Origin: Acinetobacter pittii
GTDB lineage: Bacteria; Pseudomonadota; Gammaproteobacteria; Pseudomonadales; Moraxellaceae
DNA: 64,000 bases
Direction of reading: 5' to 3'
Assembly (NCBI RefSeq): GCF_034064985.1
Contig: NZ_CP139249.1
Location: 1,674,001-1,738,000, forward strand
The notes under the pieces are model-generated. The model saw nothing but the letters and a program-made list of their open reading frames with translations, did no database searches and had not been told where the DNA came from. How positions within the stretch are numbered: the first letter of the stretch is position 1; the number at the start of each line of letters is the position of its first letter. Position numbers and translations under genes: made by a program. Positions 28,598 to 38,031 of this stretch are shown one piece after another.

Positions 28598-29596
28598 ATG
28601 CAAATTATTCAATTTGAAAATCGTGTAAATCAACGTGCTGTTGCCAAAGTAGAAGGCAACATGGCATATCCGGTTAAAAATATTCAATCGGTTCGTGATT
28701 TAGCACTTTTGGCAATCCGCAATAAAGTTTCGTTAGAGCAACAAGTTGAGACATTAGGGTTTGAATCAGAAACCTATGATTATTCATCTTTATTAGCTGA
28801 CTTAAAGGTACTGCCGCCTTTAGACCATCCAGATCCAACGCATTGTTTAGTTTCGGGTACAGGTTTAACTCATTTAGGTTCTGCATCAGCACGCGACAAA
28901 ATGCATCAGCAAAATTTAAGCGATGATAGCTCAGTGACCGACACCATGCGGATATTTCAATGGGGACTACAAAAGGGGCGTCCAGCACAAGGTCAGATCG
29001 GGGCGCAACCGGAATGGTTTTATAAAGGCGACGGTTCAATTGTGGTAAGGCCGGGAGCAGAGTTGCCTTTACCTCCATTTGCCGAAGATGGCGGCGAAGA
29101 ACCTGAAATCGCAGGCCTATATGTGATTGGAGAAGACTTAAAGCCTTACCGAATTGGGTTTGCGCTGGGCAATGAATATTCTGACCATGTGATGGAACGT
29201 CGTAATTATTTATATCTGGCGCATTCAAAATTACGTTTTTGTAGTTTTGGTCCAGCTTTACGGACAGGCGAATTACCAAAACATTTAGTCGGAACCAGCC
29301 GTTTACGCCGTGATGGACAAATCATTTGGGAAAAAGAGTTTTTGTCGGGTGAGGACAATATGTGCCATAGCTTGGCAAATCTGGAGTATCACCACTTTAA
29401 GTATCAACAATTCTTAAAAGCAGGGGATGTTCATATTCACTACTTCGGTACAGCCACTTTATCTTTTGCCGATGGTATTCAAGCGCAAGTTAATGATGAG
29501 TTTGAAATCGAAATGAAAGAATTCGGTCTTCCCCTTAAAAACAAACTTGCTCATACACAAGCAGAGTTACCGATCGGTTCAGTTATAACACTTTAA
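28598..29596 (+). CDS. FAH-family (AraD1-like) 2-keto-3-deoxypentonate dehydratase
   Basis: This 332-residue protein belongs to the fumarylacetoacetate-hydrolase superfamily. Metal-binding acidic residues are expected around GGEEPEIAGLYV and LGNEYSDH. In Weimberg-type pathways an FAH-family enzyme (XylX type) dehydrates 2-keto-3-deoxypentonate to 2-oxoglutarate semialdehyde. Its position between transporter and semialdehyde dehydrogenase fits that step. It starts 10 bases after the transporter gene with AAGGAA upstream. The exact substrate is inferred. Confidence 0.75.
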   Translation: MQIIQFENRVNQRAVAKVEGNMAYPVKNIQSVRDLALLAIRNKVSLEQQVETLGFESETYDYSSLLADLKVLPPLDHPDPTHCLVSGTGLTHLGSASARDKMHQQNLSDDSSVTDTMRIFQWGLQKGRPAQGQIGAQPEWFYKGDGSIVVRPGAELPLPPFAEDGGEEPEIAGLYVIGEDLKPYRIGFALGNEYSDHVMERRNYLYLAHSKLRFCSFGPALRTGELPKHLVGTSRLRRDGQIIWEKEFLSGEDNMCHSLANLEYHHFKYQQFLKAGDVHIHYFGTATLSFADGIQAQVNDEFEIEMKEFGLPLKNKLAHTQAELPIGSVITL

Positions 29597-29606
29597 GGAA
29601 TTTAAA

Positions 29607-31181
29607 ATGGTCATCGGACACAACTTTATTGGTGGTTCACGCAGTGCACAAAGTTCAACTTTATTAAAAAGTATTCATGCTACGACAGGTGAAGCTTTGC
29701 CTTATGAATTTCACCATGCAACTGAGCAAGAGATCAATCAGGCCTGTGAAGCAGCGAGTAAAGCGTTTAAGACTTACCGTCATACATCACCTGAACAGCG
29801 TGCTATTTTTCTAGAAAATATTGCCGATGAACTCGATGCTTTGGGTACAGATTTTCTTGAAATCGTATCACAGGAAACCGCTTTGCCACTTGCACGCTTA
29901 CAAGGTGAGCGTGCCCGTACCAGTGGGCAAATGCGCCTGTTCGCTAAAGTGTTGCGCCGTGGTGATTTTTTAGGTGCCCGTATTGATACGGCTTTACCAG
30001 AGCGCCAGTCTTTACCTCGTCCAGACTTGCGCCAGATTAAAATCGGTGTTGGCCCTGTGGCAGTCTTTGGGGCAAGTAACTTTCCGCTCGCCTTTTCAAC
30101 CGCTGGTGGTGACACTGCTTCGGCACTCGCCGCAGGTTGTTCTGTAGTGGTGAAAGCCCATAGTGGTCACATGGCCACAGCAGATTTTGTGGCTCAGGCA
30201 ATCGAACGTGCCGTAGAAAAATCAAATATTCCAAAAGGTGTATTTAACATGATCTACGGTAATGGCGTAGGTGAACCTTTAGTGAAGCACCCTTTAATAC
30301 AGGCTGTAGGTTTTACAGGTTCACTTCGTGGTGGTCGCGCTTTATGTGATATGGCAGCAGCCCGCCCACAACCGATTCCAGTCTTTGCTGAAATGAGCAG
30401 CATTAACCCGATGCTGATGTTGCCAGAAGCCTTAAAAAAACGTGGTGAAAAAATTGCGCAGGACTTGGCAGATTCAGTGGTTTTAGGCTGTGGTCAGTTC
30501 TGTACCAATCCGGGTTTGATCTTGGGAATAAAGTCAGCTGAATTTAGCCAGCTCATTAGCAACCTGAGCGAAATTATGGACGCTAAGCCTGCGCAGACTA
30601 TGCTAAATGCCGGAACCTTAAAAAGTTATGCAGCGGGTCTTGAGCACTTAACCGAGCATCAAGGCATTGAACATTTAGCAGGTCAAACCCAGCAAGGCAA
30701 TCAGGCACAACCTCAACTTTTTAAAGCTGATGTTGAATTATTGCTAGCAGGTGACCAGCTTTTACAAGAAGAAATCTTTGGGCCAACCACAGTCATCATT
30801 GAAGTTGAAGATAAAGCCCAACTCATTCAGGCCTTACAAAGCATGAATGGGCAACTGACCGCGACTTTAATTGCCGACGAAGCAGACTTAACAGAATTTG
30901 CAGATGTGGTTCCAGTTTTAGAGGAAAAAGTAGGCCGTTTACTCATAAATGGTTATCCAACGGGTGTTGAGGTGTGCGATGCCATGGTGCACGGTGGACC
31001 ATACCCAGCGACTTCTGATGCAAGAGGTACATCAGTTGGAACATTGGCCATTGACCGTTATTTGCGCCCAGTCTGTTACCAGAACTACCCGCAAAGCTTA
31101 TTGCCAGAGGCTTTAAAAGACAGCAACCCGTTGCAGATTTTAAGGTTGGTGAATGGTGAGATGACCAGAGAAGCGATCTAA
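29607..31181 (+). CDS. 2-Oxoglutarate-semialdehyde dehydrogenase (NADP type)
   Basis: This 524-residue aldehyde dehydrogenase has the longer form typical of 2,5-dioxovalerate dehydrogenases. The catalytic Cys lies in GCGQFCTNPG near residue 300, the Glu in FAEMSSINP near 266, and FGASNFPLAFSTAGGD near 150 is characteristic of this subgroup. It makes 2-oxoglutarate, completing the route from the sugar acid to the TCA cycle. It is the last gene of the operon, ten bases after its neighbour, and a strong terminator follows. Confidence 0.85.
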   Translation: MVIGHNFIGGSRSAQSSTLLKSIHATTGEALPYEFHHATEQEINQACEAASKAFKTYRHTSPEQRAIFLENIADELDALGTDFLEIVSQETALPLARLQGERARTSGQMRLFAKVLRRGDFLGARIDTALPERQSLPRPDLRQIKIGVGPVAVFGASNFPLAFSTAGGDTASALAAGCSVVVKAHSGHMATADFVAQAIERAVEKSNIPKGVFNMIYGNGVGEPLVKHPLIQAVGFTGSLRGGRALCDMAAARPQPIPVFAEMSSINPMLMLPEALKKRGEKIAQDLADSVVLGCGQFCTNPGLILGIKSAEFSQLISNLSEIMDAKPAQTMLNAGTLKSYAAGLEHLTEHQGIEHLAGQTQQGNQAQPQLFKADVELLLAGDQLLQEEIFGPTTVIIEVEDKAQLIQALQSMNGQLTATLIADEADLTEFADVVPVLEEKVGRLLINGYPTGVEVCDAMVHGGPYPATSDARGTSVGTLAIDRYLRPVCYQNYPQSLLPEALKDSNPLQILRLVNGEMTREAI

Positions 31182-31184
31182 AAT

Positions 31185-31215
31185 AAAAAAGAGACCACAA
31201 GCTGGTCTCTTTTTT
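31185..31215 (+). terminator. Terminator of the sugar-acid operon
   Basis: GAGACCA (31191-31197) pairs with TGGTCTC (31203-31209), flanked by A- and T-runs, directly after the semialdehyde dehydrogenase. Confidence 0.82.
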
Positions 31216-31898
31216 ATATTCTGAAGAATAAATTTATAGCGGAGTAGGCAAATTAAGCACGACCTGCGCATCTTGAATAACATCTAAGCGGAGAATTATC
31301 TAGCGTAGATTTTATATATAAATAAGGTTAGAAAAGATGAAATATTTGTATTTTTCTAATTTGTAGAAAACTTATCTAGAGTAAAAAAACATAGAATGTA
31401 TAGTTGTTTTTAAGAGTAATAAGTAAATTATTCATTACGATAACTTAAAAGTTAAAATAAATTGGTTCTTTTCATAAGTTTATTTAGCAATACTTCTAAA
31501 GAAAAATTTAAATTAAATAGATAATTTTCTTTAAACGATAACAAGAGAGTAAATTTAATGTACTAATGAATAAGTGATTGAAATTTCTAAAGTTTATTAA
31601 AATTTTAAATCATTAAGGAGCTACTTCTTTAACAATACCTTCTATTGTCAAAATTCAAATGAGAAAAACTCATAGATTGAATACTTTTACTCACTTTTTA
31701 TTAAATTATATTTATGAGATTTTAGGGCTTTCCTGAGAAATGGATCATAATTGAAGAAATTCACACCATTTGTGACGAGAATATCTGGCTTACTTACTAT
31801 TACAATGTTCAAAAGTTTGTTTTTATAGTAAATAGCTGGATAAAAGAACTCGAATTGGAAAAGAGTTTTAAAGGAAATGGGACAAATTAGGAGTGTCC
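31216..31898. other. Gene-free AT-rich spacer
   Basis: This spacer of nearly 700 bases is very AT-rich. It holds a 21-codon minus-strand stretch (31237-31299, stop at 31234-31236) that reads like the end of a protein (LRLDVIQDAQVVLNLP), possibly a gene remnant. It also holds the ATGAG-N5-CTCAT dyad at 31659. I see no other gene or RNA. Confidence 0.6.
31659..31673. promoter_or_regulatory. ATGAG-N5-CTCAT dyad, site 1
   Basis: ATGAGAAAAACTCAT is identical to the site upstream of the Rieske operon at 36694. It lies 226 bases before the LysR start and may serve autoregulation. No clear -35/-10 pair sits at the usual distance here. Confidence 0.55.
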
Positions 31899-32825
31899 AT
31901 GAAAATTAAGCCATTGCCGCCAATGAACAGCTTAATTGTATTCGAGGCAGCCGCACGCCACCTCAGTTTTACAAAAGCTGCAAATGAATTGAATGTTACT
32001 CAAGGCGCTATCAGTCGACAAATTCGACAGCTCGAGGAATACCTAGGTAAGGAATTATTCTTAAGAGCTAATCGAAATATTTCCCTAACTCCTACCGGAC
32101 TCCAATACTATCAAACGATCTATAGTGCTTTATTAGATGTTGCTCAGGCTACTGCTGAAATCAAGAAATGGCAAGGAGAGCATCAAATAACTGTGGCTAC
32201 GACCAATGCTATGGCCGCTCTTTGGTTACTACCGAAAGTGGCTGCTTTTCAACAGAATAATGAGGGCGTAGATTTAAGAATTTTAACGACAGACAATATT
32301 TCAGATCTGCACAAAATGGACTTCGATTTGGCATTATTTTATTGCCGTGTTCCTCCAGCAGGTATGAGAGTTACTACTTTATTTCCTGAAGAGGTTTTTC
32401 CTGTTTGTAGTCCAAATTATCTTGCTCAATTTAAAGAAGATAGTTCTCCAGAAGAGATTTTTGGAAAAGCTCTATTATATCTAGATGATGCTCAAAAAGA
32501 TTGGATTACTTGGTCAGAGTGGTTTGAAGCAGTAAATTATCCTATTGTAAAACCAAAAAATAGGGTGAATATCAATAACTATCCAATGCTTTTACAGGCG
32601 GCAATTAATGGTCAGGGGGTGGCTTTGGCGTGGGGTTCACTCGTGGATGATTATTTACAAAGTGGTGCTTTAGTTAGACCTGTTGAGACTGTTCTTCGTA
32701 CTCAAGCAAATTTCAGTATGCTGGAACCAGCAGATAGGGGAGTTATTCCTTCTAGTGTTAAGCATTTCCGCAGTTGGCTGCTAGATCAATTACCAGGCCA
32801 AGTTGGGCAAAAGGGTTTAAATTAA
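31899..32825 (+). CDS. LysR-family regulator (GcvA-like), likely controller of the betaine-type module
   Basis: The protein has 308 residues. The N-terminal helix-turn-helix (PPMNSLIVFEAAARHLSFTKAANELNVTQGAISRQI) has the GcvA-subfamily wording, and a two-lobe effector domain follows. AGGAG at 31889-31893 lies five bases before the ATG at 31899, making this start better than the GTG at 31893. It is convergent with the first BCCT gene. Dyads of T-N11-A form centred near -65 of several nearby promoters are what a LysR activator would bind, so it is the prime candidate regulator. Confidence 0.85.
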   Translation: MKIKPLPPMNSLIVFEAAARHLSFTKAANELNVTQGAISRQIRQLEEYLGKELFLRANRNISLTPTGLQYYQTIYSALLDVAQATAEIKKWQGEHQITVATTNAMAALWLLPKVAAFQQNNEGVDLRILTTDNISDLHKMDFDLALFYCRVPPAGMRVTTLFPEEVFPVCSPNYLAQFKEDSSPEEIFGKALLYLDDAQKDWITWSEWFEAVNYPIVKPKNRVNINNYPMLLQAAINGQGVALAWGSLVDDYLQSGALVRPVETVLRTQANFSMLEPADRGVIPSSVKHFRSWLLDQLPGQVGQKGLN

Positions 32826-32837
32826 AATTTAAGAAAT

Positions 32838-32867
32838 AAAAAAAGAGCTCAATAGAGCTCTTTTTTT
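32838..32867. terminator. Bidirectional terminator
   Basis: AAAAAAAGAGCTC pairs with GAGCTCTTTTTTT around a four-base loop, between the convergent LysR and BCCT genes. Confidence 0.85.
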
Positions 32868-32872
32868 GGTAC

Positions 32873-34564
32873 TTAATTTTCAATCACGAGTGGAACTTTC
32901 TGTTCTGCTTTTTCATCCTTATTCTGAGTTGCAGTTTTACAGAAATCAGGACGAATATGTTCTGGCATCATGACCCAAGCCTGAGGATCACGCCGTAAAC
33001 TTTTCATAAGAGAAACACACATTATTCCAAGCAAAATAGAGATAGGAAAACCAGCTATTACACAGGCAGTTTTAATTGCTGATAGCCCACCAGCTAAAAG
33101 CAATCCGCCACTCACTAAGGGAATAATAGTGGCCCAAATTAAGCGAATAGTTACGGAGGGATTGGTTGAACCATTTGTATCTAGGAAACATAAAACTAGA
33201 GCTCCGGAGTTGGCTATAGTAATAATGTGGATAGATAACAATAAACACAGTAACGCGCTAAGAAACAGTGTAGTTGTATGATTGGTTGAGATATGGTCAA
33301 AGAATACAAATACCGCACGTGCAGGATCTTCTTTAGTTGCTTCAGCAATCGTCATCTCATGTTTAGTTGTTTTCTCTACAGGAGTAGTCGACTGTGTGGT
33401 AGGAACAACTAATTCTTGAGCAGCTGGTTGATGATTTGCTTTTTCGATTTTGAGCGCAGCACCACCAAATGCAGCAATCCAGATAAAGGTAAGTAATGTT
33501 GGAGCGGCAAGAGAACCTAGAATCACTTCGCGAATAGTGCGGCCACGAGAAATACGGGCAATAAATAAACCTACAAATGGACCCCATGTCATCCACCATG
33601 GCCAGTAGTAAGCTGTCCACCCACTTTGCCAACCTGAATCTTTTTGTGCATCACTCCACAAGCTCATACCTACGATATTTTGGAAATAATCGCCTAGACC
33701 TTCAAAGAATGTATTAAAGATAAATCTTGATGAGCCGATCAAGATAACAGCAATGACTAAGAGATAAGATAAAACCATATTGCCTTCAGCAATAAATTTA
33801 AATCCTTTACTAATTGCAGATAATAAAGAAAGAGTTGCTAAGACGCCTAAAACAAGGACTAAAACTAATTGGATCTTAACGTCGATATTAATACCAAAAC
33901 TATGATTTAAACCCACATTTAGTTCTAAAATTCCCATGCTGACTGCTTGGGAGACACCAAAAGCAGTAATTACAATAGTAATGATGTCTACAAAGTTGCC
34001 AATAGGTCCATAAATTTTATCGCCAATAAAAGGATGTAAAATAGATCGACAAGCTAATGGTAAATCTTTACGGTAAGCGAAATAACCTAACGCTACGGCT
34101 GATAAACAAAATAGTCCCCATGGGTGTAATCCCCAGTGGAAGAAAGTCAATTGCATTGCCATTCGAGCTGATTCATCTGAAAGTCCTTTTGTAAAAGGAT
34201 TACTTACATAATGACTGATTGGCTCTGCTACGGACCAAAACATAAGACCAATACCCATTCCGCAAGAGAAGAGCATACAGATCCACGCGATATTACTATA
34301 TTCTGGTTTCTCGTCATCTTTTCCTAAGCGTATGTGACCATAACGACTCATACATAAATAAATTAGAAAAGCTAGTAACGCAGTAGCTAGGAGCAGGAGA
34401 TACCATTTTGCATTCTGTAAAAGCACGTCTGAAATTAACTGGAAATATTCGCCTGCTTGCTTTTCTTTAAAAATACAAAAGGCGATAAAGATAAAGAGCA
34501 GTACTTTAGAAACAATGGTAACAGTTGGATTAAGCCCCTGCAGGGCTTTTGTTGTTGTACGCAT
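32873..34564 (-). CDS. BCCT-family betaine/carnitine/choline-type transporter 1
   Basis: This 563-residue transporter has about 12 membrane helices. Family hallmarks are GMGIGLMFW in helix 3, followed by SVAEPISHY, and FHWGLHPWG. The glycine form GMGIG (not GxGxD or GxGxT) is that of Na+-coupled BetP-type carriers, from family knowledge. A polar insert around residues 385-405 (Thr-rich) precedes the last helices. It is about 80 percent alike to the next gene by eye, a tandem duplicate. CGCAT before the Shine-Dalgarno can pair with ATGCG over the start codon. Confidence 0.9.
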   Translation of the reverse strand: MRTTTKALQGLNPTVTIVSKVLLFIFIAFCIFKEKQAGEYFQLISDVLLQNAKWYLLLLATALLAFLIYLCMSRYGHIRLGKDDEKPEYSNIAWICMLFSCGMGIGLMFWSVAEPISHYVSNPFTKGLSDESARMAMQLTFFHWGLHPWGLFCLSAVALGYFAYRKDLPLACRSILHPFIGDKIYGPIGNFVDIITIVITAFGVSQAVSMGILELNVGLNHSFGINIDVKIQLVLVLVLGVLATLSLLSAISKGFKFIAEGNMVLSYLLVIAVILIGSSRFIFNTFFEGLGDYFQNIVGMSLWSDAQKDSGWQSGWTAYYWPWWMTWGPFVGLFIARISRGRTIREVILGSLAAPTLLTFIWIAAFGGAALKIEKANHQPAAQELVVPTTQSTTPVEKTTKHEMTIAEATKEDPARAVFVFFDHISTNHTTTLFLSALLCLLLSIHIITIANSGALVLCFLDTNGSTNPSVTIRLIWATIIPLVSGGLLLAGGLSAIKTACVIAGFPISILLGIMCVSLMKSLRRDPQAWVMMPEHIRPDFCKTATQNKDEKAEQKVPLVIEN

Positions 34565-34623
34565 AACTCCTCCTTGGATGCGCTACAAGCAGCTAAACCT
34601 TTAGCTGTTGAATTTGTATTTAC

Positions 34624-34689
34624 AGAGTAATGAGGAGTACAAAGTTAGCTCAACCGATTTATTCTCACTAATGACTGAGTTTTTGTAAT
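34624..34689 (-). promoter_or_regulatory. BCCT1 promoter with dyad
   Basis: On the minus strand, -35 TTGAGC (34648-34653), an 18-bp spacer and -10 TACTCT (34624-34629) form a promoter. The degenerate dyad ATTAC-N5-CTCAG (34675-34689) is centred 29 bp upstream of the -35 box, about -65. Confidence 0.55.
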
Positions 34690-34766
34690 AGATTGATCAA
34701 TTTTTAAATAGAGGAGACTAATTATTTGGTAGCTCAAATAATTCATAAAAATTTAGAGAAATATAA

Positions 34767-34794
34767 TAAAAATAGGGATGCGAACATCCCTATT
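34767..34794 (-). terminator. Terminator of BCCT2
   Basis: AATAGGGATG (34771-34780) pairs with CATCCCTATT (34785-34794), and on the minus strand a T-run follows. It separates the two BCCT genes, so each is its own transcription unit. Confidence 0.78.
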
Positions 34795-34807
34795 GTTTAG
34801 AATTAAT

Positions 34808-36511
34808 TTAAGTTTCAGTTACATATCGAGTATCTGCTTCCGTTAAACTTTTCTCTTTAGGTTTCTCAACTGGTTTTTGCTCAGTTTTACAAGAATCAGG
34901 ACGAACATGTTCTGGCATCATGACCCACGCTAATGGATCTTCCCTTAAGCTTTTAATTAGTGAAATACAGGTAATTCCTAAAAGAATGGATATCGGGAAA
35001 CCTGCAATTACACAAGCTGTTTGAATAGCTGATAGTCCGCCTGTTAAAAGTAATCCTCCACCTATTAATGGGATAATAATGCTCCAAATGAGCCTAATAG
35101 CTACAGATGGGTTAGTAGCGCCATTGGAATCCAGAAAGCAGAGCACAAGTGTGCCTGAGTTAACTAGCGTAATGACGTGAATAGCTAGTAATAGACAGAG
35201 CAGAGCACTCAAGAATACTTTTGTGTTATGACTAGAAGCAAGATGATCAAAAAATACAAACACAGCTCGTGCTGGTTCCTTTTTAGTTGCTTCTGCAATA
35301 GTCATTTCATGTACGGGAGCTACTGGAGGAGGGGTCGCTTGTGAAGTAGTTACAACAACTTCTTGAGCAACAGGTTGATGATTGGCTTTTTCAATTTTGA
35401 GTGCAGCGCCACCAAATGCAGCAATCCATAGGAAGGTCAAAAGTGTGGGTGCGGCAAGTGAACCTAGAATGACTTCACGAATCGTGCGACCACGAGAAAT
35501 ACGTGCAATGAAAAGACCAACAAAAGGTGCCCAAGTCATCCACCAAGGCCAATAGTATGCAGTCCACCAATTTTGCCAACCTGAGTCCTTTTGTGCATCA
35601 CTCCATAAACTCATACCTACAATATTTTGTAAATAATCACCAATTCCTTCGAAAAAGGTATTCAAGATATAGTGAGTTGAGCCAATGAAAATAATAATAA
35701 AGACTAATAAATAAGAAATGATCATGTTGCCTTCAGCAATGATCTTGAATCCTTTACTAATTGCAGATAATAAAGAAATGGTAGCTAAGGCACAAAGAAT
35801 TACGACCATTACGAGCTGAATTTTGACATCTACACTAATGCCAAAAGTGTGATTAAGTCCGGTATTTAATTCAAGTATTCCCATACTTAGTGACTGTGAA
35901 ATACCGAAAGCAGTAATTACGATAGTGATGATGTCGACGATATTACCTATCGGCCCATAAATTTTATTACCTATTAATGGGTATAAAATTGAGCGCATGG
36001 CAAAAGGTAAATTTTTACGATAAGCAAAATATCCTAAAGCAACCGCTACTAAACAGAATAATCCCCATGGATGTAATCCCCAATGAAAGAATGTCAGCTG
36101 CATCGCCATCCGGGCAGATTCATCTGAAAGTCCTTTAGTAAATGGATTACTTGCATAGTGGCTGATTGGTTCTGCTACTGACCAAAACATCAGGCCAATA
36201 CCCATCCCACATGAAAAGAGCATGCAGATCCAGGCAATATTACTATACTCGGGTTTTTCGTCATCCTTTCCTAAACGAATATGGCCATAACGGCTCATAC
36301 ATAAATAGATAATAAATCCTAATAAGAAAGTTGCTAAAAGTAGAAGATACCATTTTGCATTTTGTAATAAGGCACTTGATATCAGCTGAAAATATTCACC
36401 TGCCTGTTTTTCCTTAAAAATGCAAAAAGCGATAAAAATGAAGAGTAATAACTTCGAGACAATAGTAACAGTCGGATTAAGCCCTTTCATGACTCCTGTT
36501 GTTGTACGCAT
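34808..36511 (-). CDS. BCCT-family betaine/carnitine/choline-type transporter 2
   Basis: This 567-residue paralogue of the preceding gene has the same GMGIGLMFW, FHWGLHPWG and arrangement of about 12 helices. The largest differences are in the polar loop near residue 385 (Pro-rich here) and the C-terminal tail. The leader also carries the CGCAT/ATGCG pairing around the ribosome site, so the duplication included control DNA. It lies head to head with the Rieske operon across 328 bases. A quaternary-ammonium substrate is likely from the family. Confidence 0.9.
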   Translation of the reverse strand: MRTTTGVMKGLNPTVTIVSKLLLFIFIAFCIFKEKQAGEYFQLISSALLQNAKWYLLLLATFLLGFIIYLCMSRYGHIRLGKDDEKPEYSNIAWICMLFSCGMGIGLMFWSVAEPISHYASNPFTKGLSDESARMAMQLTFFHWGLHPWGLFCLVAVALGYFAYRKNLPFAMRSILYPLIGNKIYGPIGNIVDIITIVITAFGISQSLSMGILELNTGLNHTFGISVDVKIQLVMVVILCALATISLLSAISKGFKIIAEGNMIISYLLVFIIIFIGSTHYILNTFFEGIGDYLQNIVGMSLWSDAQKDSGWQNWWTAYYWPWWMTWAPFVGLFIARISRGRTIREVILGSLAAPTLLTFLWIAAFGGAALKIEKANHQPVAQEVVVTTSQATPPPVAPVHEMTIAEATKKEPARAVFVFFDHLASSHNTKVFLSALLCLLLAIHVITLVNSGTLVLCFLDSNGATNPSVAIRLIWSIIIPLIGGGLLLTGGLSAIQTACVIAGFPISILLGITCISLIKSLREDPLAWVMMPEHVRPDSCKTEQKPVEKPKEKSLTEADTRYVTET

Positions 36512-36575
36512 AACTACTCCTTGGATGCGTTTCCAACAGCTAAAAAAACGATTAGCTGCTTAATACTAATAATAC

Positions 36576-36641
36576 AGGGTAGTAAGGTGGGAGAAGATTG
36601 CTCAACTGATTTATTCTCACCGACTAGTGAGTTTTAGTCAT
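36576..36641 (-). promoter_or_regulatory. BCCT2 promoter with dyad
   Basis: On the minus strand, -35 TTGAGC (36600-36605), 18 bp and -10 TACCCT (36576-36581). The dyad ATGAC-N5-CTCAC (36627-36641) is centred 29 bp upstream of -35. The -35 region is shared almost base for base with BCCT1. Confidence 0.6.
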
Positions 36642-36693
36642 GGATAGCAATTATTTTTATAAAAATCGTAGTGGCTAAATCTGTTTCTCACGT

Positions 36694-36759
36694 ATGAGAA
36701 AAACTCATATATGCCTAGCTAAAAAGTCGTTTGTCGGATGAATCGATATTTAACACAAT
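36694..36759 (+). promoter_or_regulatory. Rieske operon promoter with perfect dyad
   Basis: ATGAGAAAAACTCAT (36694-36708) is centred 30 bp upstream of a -35 candidate TTGTCG (36731-36736). A 17-bp spacer and -10 candidate CACAAT (36754-36759) follow. Confidence 0.55.
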
Positions 36760-36839
36760 CTCTAAAGAAATAGCAGAGTGTGCAAATCATCTCAACGCAG
36801 GGAGTTCTGCGTTAGTTTTAAATATATGGAGATCATCAG

Positions 36840-38030
36840 ATGAATAGTCGAGTTAGCCAGCAATTAATTACGGTTCAGCAAGTCGATAACGTTTTGAATC
36901 CTATTACTGAATCAAATGGTATGCCAAATTTAGCATATACCAGTAACGAATATTTTAATTTTGAACGTGACAATATTTTAAGTAAAACTTGGGTATGTAT
37001 TGGTTTTTCTTCAGATTTACCTAAAAATAGCTATGTGAAGCCTGTTAATTTTATGGGCATGCCTTTGGTAATGATGCGTAACCGCGAAGGGGAAATCCAA
37101 GTTTTCCATAACGTTTGTAGCCATCGCGGTATGATTTTGGTGCAAGAAGAAGGCACTATTGAAGGTGTGATTCGTTGCCAATATCACTCTTGGAGTTATG
37201 ACCTAAACGGTAACTTAAAAGGTACTCCACATGTTGGCGGAATTAACCAACATAAAGATGAACGCTTTAAATGTGAAAAACATGGTTTAAAAGCTCTTCG
37301 TTCAGCAATCTGGATGGATATGGTTTTCGTCAATATCTCTGGTGATGCACCAACTTTTGAAGAGCATATTGCACCACTAGTTGAACGCTGGAAGCCTTTC
37401 TTGGGTGAAAATGGTTTAGAGCTTATTCGTAGCAGTAAAGTAGGTTCAACTTTTGAGTTACCTGTAAAAAGTAACTGGAAACTTACAGTTGAAAACTATT
37501 GCGAAGCTTATCACTTACCATGGGTACACCCAGCATTAAATACGTATTCAAAACTTGAAGATCATTACAACATTATGTTCGAAGATCGCTTTGCTGGTCA
37601 GGGCAGTTATAAATATAACTTGTCAGCTACAGCGGGTACGCATTTACCAAAATTCCCAAGCTGGCCAGAAGATCAATTGCGTCATGCAGAATATGTAGCT
37701 GTGTTCCCGAACGTATTGTTAGGTATTCAAGCTGATCATGCATTTGCAATGATGATTGATCCAATTGCTCCAGAACAAACAATTGAAAAATTACGCCTCT
37801 ATTACGTTGGTGATGAGTCACTTGACCCTAAATATGATGCATGCCGTGAAGCAACTTTAGAATCATGGAAAGTTGTATTTGCTGAAGATGTATTTGCAGT
37901 AGAAACCATGCAAAAAGGTCGTCATTCACCTGGTTTTGGTGGTGGAGTTTTCTCTCCAGAGATGGATTTACCGACTCACTTCTTCCAAAAATGGTTGGCG
38001 ACTCAAGCTAAAAAAGCTTTGGAGGCATAA
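36840..38030 (+). CDS. Rieske oxygenase of the quaternary-amine type (CntA-like)
   Basis: The protein has 396 residues. The Rieske ligands are C93, H95, C113 and H116 (CSHRG, CQYHSW). The mononuclear iron site reads EAYH...H (E222, H225, H230), with Asp350 as likely third ligand. Glutamate as the bridging residue is a feature of carnitine oxygenase CntA, in contrast to the aspartate of IacC. Such enzymes cleave or demethylate quaternary amines. There is no beta subunit and no CntB-like reductase. A rubredoxin-reductase fusion two genes downstream is the likely electron donor. The substrate is unknown. Confidence 0.85.
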   Translation: MNSRVSQQLITVQQVDNVLNPITESNGMPNLAYTSNEYFNFERDNILSKTWVCIGFSSDLPKNSYVKPVNFMGMPLVMMRNREGEIQVFHNVCSHRGMILVQEEGTIEGVIRCQYHSWSYDLNGNLKGTPHVGGINQHKDERFKCEKHGLKALRSAIWMDMVFVNISGDAPTFEEHIAPLVERWKPFLGENGLELIRSSKVGSTFELPVKSNWKLTVENYCEAYHLPWVHPALNTYSKLEDHYNIMFEDRFAGQGSYKYNLSATAGTHLPKFPSWPEDQLRHAEYVAVFPNVLLGIQADHAFAMMIDPIAPEQTIEKLRLYYVGDESLDPKYDACREATLESWKVVFAEDVFAVETMQKGRHSPGFGGGVFSPEMDLPTHFFQKWLATQAKKALEA

Positions 38031-38031
38031 T

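Noticed and set aside
37936..38031. Longer N-terminus for the aldehyde dehydrogenase
   Set aside because: It would overlap the Rieske gene. GGAGG before ATG 38032 and the family N-terminus support the shorter form.
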